This document shows positions 58,384-64,000 of a stretch of DNA of 64,000 nt, in pieces. How positions within the stretch are numbered: position 1 is the first letter of the stretch; each line of letters opens with the position of its first letter. Below the pieces are notes generated by a model. That model saw only the letters and a list, made by a program, of their open reading frames with translations, did not search any database and had not been told where the DNA came from. The stretch covers positions 179,894 through 243,893 of the forward strand of contig JAHQIW010007348.1 in the NCBI GenBank assembly GCA_019055375.1, given 5' to 3'. The position numbers and the translations under genes were made by a program. This DNA is from Parelaphostrongylus tenuis (taxonomy: Eukaryota > Nematoda > Chromadorea > Rhabditida > Metastrongylidae).

Positions 58384-58562
58384 TATATACCCATTGATGT
58401 AGAGTGATGTGCAAAACTTTCGCGTCATGCGGGATTAGAACGCGCACCTCACTCTTTCCGGGAGCGCGTGCTCTATCCGTTAAACTACTGATGTCCATTT
58501 TGCGTCCCGCCTGACGCGAAAGTTTTACACATCACTCTACATCAATGGGTATATATTTGGAA
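58384..58562. repeat. Foldback element with tRNA-like core, near-perfect arms
   Basis: Arms of 47 bp (AAATATATACCCATTGATGT... and its complement ending at 58558) differ at very few positions. The core on the minus strand has AGTAGTTTAACGGATAGAGC (A box) and CGCGTTCTAATCCCGC (B box). The near-perfect arms make this the youngest-looking member of the tRNA-cored foldbacks in the window. Confidence 0.7.
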
Positions 58563-58830
58563 CATCATACCACCGCTGAAGCGGTAAAAATGGAAAGAAT
58601 ATCATTTGATCTTTGAACTTTTCTTTTGGTGATAGCAACCATATAGTTATCAAAACCTAGATATCTACCACGGTTCAATTGCATCTTATTTGCTAAGAAT
58701 TTGCAAAGTAAAAAAATTCAACAATTATTTCCTTAACACATTGAACCTTTTTGAGTTATTAGATAACTAGAATACTTCAGCACTGAAAAATTGAAGAATT
58801 CTGAACAAGACTTTCTTCTATAGTTTTGAA

Positions 58831-58908
58831 GATATATATATATATATATACATATATATATGTACATATACATATATATATATATATATATATAAATGTA
58901 TATAAATC
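58831..58908. repeat. (TA)n microsatellite
   Basis: About 78 bp of TATATA with a few CA/GT interruptions, directly upstream of the RTE fragment. Confidence 0.85.
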
Positions 58909-59215
58909 AGAGACGCCGTTCTACACGGCAGGATATTGAAAATAAGGTGGGCCGGACACGTGATGCGCTTCAACGACGACCGATGGACGAGACCCGTTAC
59001 CGACTGGATTCCTCGGGACGTCAAGCGCTCTAAAGGAAGACCACTGACCCGTTGGTCCGATTTCTTCACGAAAGCGATGGAAGAAAGATATGATGCTCAG
59101 CGAATCCCTAGAGCAAGGAGGACCCACTGGGCTACTCTTGCACGCGATAGGGAAAAATGGAAGAGCTGCTGGTACCCGCTCGAGTCACTCGACGATCAAC
59201 GGGACGACAGGTGAT
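58909..59215 (+). pseudogene. RTE retrotransposon C-terminal fragment
   Basis: An open frame of about 100 codons starts within the element (RDAVLHGRILKIRWAGHVMR) and continues with DDRWTRPVTDWIPRDVKR, GRPLTRWSDFF and ARDREKWKSC to a stop. This is the C-terminal tail of RTE-type RT proteins, which carries the RWAGH...RW...GRP..RW signature. The copy is 5'-truncated and GC-rich relative to its flanks, so it is a recent insertion into a TA-rich site. (TA)n tracts lie on both sides. Confidence 0.8.
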
Positions 59216-59224
59216 ACAGGTGGT

Positions 59225-59236
59225 GATATATATGTT

Positions 59237-59268
<32 letters not shown>

Positions 59269-59305
59269 TATATGTATATGTAAATATTTATATATATATA
59301 TTTTT
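59225..59305. repeat. (TA)n microsatellite
   Basis: About 80 bp of TATATA with short interruptions, just downstream of the RTE fragment. Confidence 0.8.
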
Positions 59306-59566
59306 CTCGGAGTACTTTTCTTATTATAGAATGTACACTTGAGATTAAACACTTAAGTCACAAAAAAGTATTAAGCAACAAAAGCGCATTAGACACCAGC
59401 CAACATTATTTAGATCATTTGTGAGCAATAAGTGGATCACATGTCACATTATCTCGTAATTGAAAATACGTAGTTACTTGAAAAAAAAAACTGATACATT
59501 ACTTTGAGATGGAAATAATGATTCTGCACTAAATCTCGTTCGGTGTGAAAAGTGGAAAAAGCTCAC

Positions 59567-59699
59567 CTGTCCGATGAACTTGAGAAATTCGATCGTCAAC
59601 GAAAAACGAAAATGGAACCGCATCCATAGCGAACGCATAAGAAGCAAGGCGTATTGTTGTAATAGGATCCAAATTGTGATGCCAAAGTGATACCGTGAA
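59567..59699 (-). CDS. Possible exon of a multipass membrane protein
   Basis: Between a CTCCAAG acceptor-like site and a GTGAGC donor the frame reads FTVSLWHHNLDPITTIRLAS, AFAMDAVPFSFFVDD and ISQVHRTG. The phrase LW..NLDPIT...D is faintly like the second sterol-sensing segment of Patched-related proteins, which are numerous in nematodes. No neighbouring exon was confirmed and the resemblance is weak, so this may be a relic. Confidence 0.2.
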
Positions 59700-62600
59700 C
59701 TTGGAGATAGATGAGTCATGTTGAAGCCACGCACAAGGGCCATCAGACTGGTGAGTGGGCCAGCTTAATGACACAGCGGAACGTGAGGCCCGCAATGATG
59801 ATAGGTAACGCAATGCGCAATTCAGACACACTCCCTCCAGCTTATACTGAACAGAACGCTAAGCATTGGTATGATAGTAGTCTCGCAATAAAACCTGCGA
59901 TATTGACATTCAGCAAAGAAGCACAACTCTAAGGGACCAAAGATGTTTTGAAATTGAAAACTGCGAACGCACGCTATGCTTAAGATAAGCGGCTAAACGT
60001 GAAAACAGAACTCATCGTCAAAGAAGCAAAGAAACAGTTTGCGTTCAAAAAGCGAAAGCAATGGGCGGGATATATTAGATGGTGGTGATGCCTAGTGCTA
60101 CAATGCAACGCTAGGTAAAGCAAAAACAAATTGGACTCATCCGACAGTTAGAACTTCCGGAAGTGTTCCGACTAGTTCTGATACTACAACTCTTCTACAT
60201 CAAGCAAACAGTACTCACAGAAGAAGATCACATAATAGCAGCGTTATTTGCGGAGGAAAAGAGTATGACTTCAATCAGCTTTACGGAAACCGTACTTTCT
60301 TCGCAAGTTATCAATTCCATCCATTATTTGGTAGGAAACAAAGATATACGAAAACAACTGCGGGAAAAAAGACGCAGCGCAACGACAAGGTGAAAGAGTC
60401 GGCGTCGAGGGGTAAAATCATACTAAATGATCTCATAAATCAAAAAAGTGCCAATGAAGACGATGAAAGATCGAGAACAAGGCAGATTCAGCAAGCGTTT
60501 TACTAAAATGATAGTTACGAAAAATTGTATCCAAAGACACGGAACCTTCAGATATCTACACACAAGAAAGACAAAAATGAAAGCGCGCGCTAAATCCACT
60601 AAGTATGAAAACTGCCAAGAATGCTAACATATATAGTGATAGTCTACTAGCTTGAAACTGATACTTCGCATTACTTCCACACCCGAATAAGCATTACAGA
60701 AAAGGTCCCATGTGTCTTTAGACACTGTGACAAATAAGCTGATGACAGCGAAGACTATTTATGTTCGAGTTCCACATAAAACTTGAAGATGGCACGTCGA
60801 ATTACCGTTTTTCTGTCTTAGTGTGTTGCACGTACACTCATACATTCGATAAACCGTGAATGTTGCCGTAGTCAAGGTCGTGCATGACACTTGCAGAGAA
60901 CGTGATATCATCGCGTACATGTGACAAACTTCGTCACATATCTCACTGCACTAAATTCTACCACTAGCTTAGGAATCGCAAAATTCCAATCATCGAGCAT
61001 CGGCTTCAACGAAACGATACAGTTTTCTAGATACACTGTTCGATTTGAGCGAATACATTGATTGCCGCCGTCGCAAAAGCGGAGTAGTAGCTTACACCTG
61101 AGAACAGCGAATCATTTCGTTTCACGAGTATACAAAACATTTTTTTCTTGGAAAGTATGAGCACTTGAGTTAAAGTGCACTAATAATAAGTGACTTCATG
61201 GAAAGAAACCGAAAAGTCATCATGTAAAAGCTCCTCGCTTATCAAAATGCTGTGCCCAAAATTCGGAAATCCAACCACTGCCTTTGATATGTAAATCCTA
61301 ACAAGGAAACAGCTTTCTTTTTCTTGTTTCTTAAGTCTATATGACACTGGTTTCAGTACATTTGAGAAAAGAAAGGTTGTAAAACAAAGTCCTGCCAACT
61401 GAGCGTATTCTTGAAAAAAGAACATTAGGCTGAATGGGGAGGGGGGAGGGAAGCTTCCTACAATGTCTACAGCATGGAGGAAATGGAGACAAGAAAAATT
61501 GCGTGATGTAAAAATTATAGTTCTTCTTTCCTACTTGAGCTTCAATGACATTTGTACTTACTAAAAAGGAGAGTGGCGGTATTACTTTTTTCAAAGCCTC
61601 AAAAGGTCGAATTGACACTCAAAATACGCTACTAAAGACTTATATAACCTTGGCAGAGAAAGTCCGCACAAAACATAGTTCCGGCGAAAAAGCAGATTTT
61701 CCAGCACTTACGACTTTGCTGTTTTTACATCTTGCATTTGATTGATGGAGATGAACGACACTGAGTTTCACAAGAGTTAGGAATGTAGCTGGTGCAGATT
61801 AGAAAAATCTGCCTGAGGTACGGGACGAAGTCACGAGTGATCGCAAGACATTGTTTGTGGTGCATTTTCGAGATTTATTCAAAATAATTCAAGAGTTTTG
61901 CGCGTTGTTTTAGATTCCTGTAGGAGCATAGTAACTTCGCCTTCAGAATCTCCAATGCTGCATCAATTTGCCGTATATTTCCCAGATGTTCCGTTTAATT
62001 CATTTGGACTCAAAGTGATCTGCTAATTAGCCAATAATTTCACTCCCACAAGCTTAAGAAAAAATCAGGTACACCGCATCCAAACTCATGCTCTACCCTT
62101 ACATCAATTCAATTTTGGGTATACACAGATGGTCATTCAGGCGCTAACGAACTATCTAGCGTTTAAGTGTGTTCGGTAGTAGCTGAACCACTGCTGCAAT
62201 TTGTCAAATCCGGCCATTTCTAAGCACTATTATATAGCTGCGTTTATCTTTATAGATGAAGCACAGGAACAATGGGACCTTATTTTCGCTGGACTTATCG
62301 TTTGAATGAGTCGTTTTCCCTACATCTAGGCTGAAGAGGTGCTACTGTGACCGTGCAAATAAAGAACAAAATATATAAACCTGTTCATGATACGTTTCAT
62401 ATGTCTCAATGATTACGTATACACAGGAATGAAACGCTCGCGATGATGCAGCTGCTAGGTCTAATTGGTCGCACGCAAGTGCAAGGAGGGAGTCAATCTT
62501 ACTCAATTCAGTAGCTTAGCAAGCAGTTTGCCGAACGAATGTAAAGTCCGTGCTCCGGCAGCCCGCCTGTGTGAAAGAACGCTCATATGAGCTAAAGTTA

Positions 62601-62764
62601 TGAAAGTACTTGCTCAAATAAACAACCGTGTCAAATAGGGTCCGAAGAGGGTAAAGATGCCGAAGCGTCATCCACCCATTTGAACAAACTTTGCTGCTAA
62701 CTTACCTCGCACCCCTTGATCCATTAAAACAACGAATTATTTCGTCAAAGTCAAGGTTGAGAGA
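59700..62764. other. Intergenic, no gene recognised
   Basis: Many short frames (60163-60393 +, 61337-61618 -, 61545-61745 +) without support. Positions about 59990-60100 are GC-richer and may be old transposon sequence (GTTTGCGTTCAAAAAGCGAA); no family was assigned. Confidence 0.35.
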
Positions 62765-63000
62765 GAATCGGTGCTGGGCATAAAACGTTCAGCTTTGATC
62801 AATCCCTGTACGGGGTACTGAGCATTCGATATTATGAAGCAACATTCGAGGTAAACGGATATTAATACGGCGCATAGTATGGACCGCAGTGCTCTACTAA
62901 TATATCGCGTCACTACTGCTACCCTCCCAGAGAAGCATGATACCAGTCTGACGAAATCCGTTGAATGAGTGTCTCAAGAGCGCAGGGCGTAGGACTGAAT
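62765..63000 (-). repeat. SINE family B, strongly diverged copy
   Basis: AGCTTTGATCAATCCCTGTA tail-like start, CATTCGATATTATGAAG, CACTACTGCTACCCTCCCAG and a lost head. Orientation from the tail-first order. Confidence 0.4.
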
Positions 63001-63157
63001 CAACTACCACATCTATTTCGGAGTATTTCTAACTACTCCGCATCACACGCCTCTCTTTTTCACGAAAGTTTTACAATAATTTCGCTAATAAGTAGTGACG
63101 AAAAAGTAAAACAAAGCATCCACCCGACACTTACATATCTAAAACGCTTCGCATCGA
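63001..63157. other. Short spacer, no feature recognised
   Basis: A 157-bp stretch between two SINE copies. Open frames 62965-63183 (+) and 63060-63317 (-) run through it into the SINEs and are not genes. Confidence 0.35.
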
Positions 63158-63445
63158 GAGCGCATGTGGCACAATGGTTATAGGTGCTGTGCGTCGCACA
63201 TGAGGCAGTGGTTCGATCTCGCGCTTCATAATTCATCGAGCCATCCATCCCTACGGGATCGGTAAATTGGTACCAGACTGCTTCTCGATTTTGCAAGAAT
63301 AAGCAGCACTGACTCAATGCAGCGGGAGGCCACCGCTAGTCATTGTAAAGGCCAAATATGCATTTAATCACCTCAAACGAAGTTGAGAATAGGAGACGAA
63401 TGCATGGCTCATCTCTCAAGGGTTGACCAACACCGAGACCTTCAC
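63158..63445 (+). repeat. SINE family B copy
   Basis: Head GAGCGCATGTGGCACAATGG and GGTTCGATCTCGCGC, then CATCCATCCCTACGGGATCG, GCAGCACTGACTC, GCATTTAATCACCTCAAACG and GACGAATGCATGGCTCATC. Nearly full length, in inverted orientation to the copy at 63500. Confidence 0.65.
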
Positions 63446-63499
63446 CCTTTCTTTTAAACGCTTCGCAATCGAATAAAAAAGAATCGTAAGCCAAAAAAA

Positions 63500-63798
63500 A
63501 AGATAAAGCTCTCGGCGTTGATCAATCCGTGAAGGATGCACCATACATTTGTATTGAATCTTTATATTCGTTTGAGGTGATTGAATGCATATTTGGCCTT
63601 TACAATGACTCGCTGTGGCCTCTCGCTGAACCGAGTCAGTGCTGCTTATCCTCCCAGGCAAGTCTGAGACCAGTCTGGTACCAATTTACCGACCCCAGAG
63701 GGATCGATGGCTTGCTAAGCCATGAGCGCGAGATCGAAATATCGACCTTGTGTGCGACGCAGAGCACCTCTGAATCACTGTGCCACATGCGCTCTGAA
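63500..63798 (-). repeat. SINE family B copy
   Basis: Reverse copy: GATAAAGCTCTCGGCGTTGA tail, TGAGGTGATTGAATGCATAT, GAGTCAGTGCTGCTTATCC, CCGACCCCAGAGGGATCG, head ending GTGCCACATGCGCTC. One of the best-preserved copies and useful as a consensus. Confidence 0.7.
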
Positions 63799-64000
63799 AA
63801 ATTATTATAGCCTAGAAAAAATAAAACTCACAAGGGTTTGGACGTGGAATGGCCGGTAAAAAAACTTTTTTTTATTTGTAAACTATTGGGGGCGTTGCTT
63901 CGGTAAGAGAACTCGACACACTACATCATAGAAAATATCGGAACTATATAATACAAAAATAGCAACAATGGCGACAGCATGAAGATAGCTAGCAAAATCA
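63799..64000. other. Window end, no feature recognised
   Basis: AT-rich, nothing supported. Confidence 0.35.

Noticed and set aside
1..64000. CRISPR arrays, operons or bacterial genes
   Set aside because: No regularly spaced identical direct repeats with unique spacers; genes are spliced and nematode-type throughout.

Overview
The window reads as nuclear DNA of a parasitic clade V (strongylid, hookworm-like) nematode. It is AT-rich and gene-poor, with compact exons, long introns and short intron signals (TTTTAG/TTTCAG acceptors). It holds a complete major sperm protein (MSP) gene, a CK1 delta/epsilon kinase gene, and repeat families typical of hookworm genomes: Penelope-like elements, RTE retrotransposons, mariners and tRNA-derived SINEs. 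The genus is an inference; no species-specific marker was recognised. All identifications come from reading the sequence and remembered family motifs; no search was run.

Layout. 1-8660: tRNA-derived repeats, then a 7.0 kb composite (1588-8587) inside a SINE, bounded by a 12-bp direct repeat. The composite is two dead, near-identical Penelope-like element (PLE) copies in inverted orientation (arms 1637-3736 and 6487-8587) with an intact two-exon MSP gene between them. 8700-10110: decayed RTE retrotransposon. 11100-18900: host genes: a Tyr/Pro-rich secreted protein (11102-11623, -), a terminal exon (12257-12452, -), a signal-peptide exon (15770-16020, +) and a mucin-like secreted protein with seven 21-residue Ser/Thr repeats (17291-18785, +). 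18900-28100: mostly non-coding, with a 570-bp foldback element (21299-21869), diverged satellite-like repeats and SINEs. 28574-38909: a polyglutamine/polythreonine gene (four phase-compatible exons, 28574-30693) and three phase-0 C-terminal exons (38139-38909), perhaps one gene, with a decayed 1.3-kb mariner/Tc1-type transposon at 33506-34807 between them. 39000-51100: repeat-rich DNA with foldback elements, mariner relics, a palindromic mariner miniature and a SINE interrupted by a small hammerhead-carrying element (48090-48436). 51142-55662: a seven-exon CK1 gene (-) whose introns hold SINEs, a second palindromic mariner miniature, a tRNA-cored foldback and a short open frame on the opposite strand. 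55700-64000: foldback/tRNA-like elements, an RTE 3' fragment between (TA)n tracts, and SINEs.

The genes do not form an operon or pathway. MSP is male-germline expressed in nematodes, and nematode CK1 paralogues are often sperm-enriched. The strongest themes are mobile: (i) an MSP gene inside a TSD-bounded inverted PLE pair; (ii) hammerhead-ribozyme motifs in two unrelated repeat families, one a canonical core in a small foldback element; (iii) palindromic elements built around a tRNA-like core; (iv) palindromic miniatures made from two inverted mariner 5' ends.
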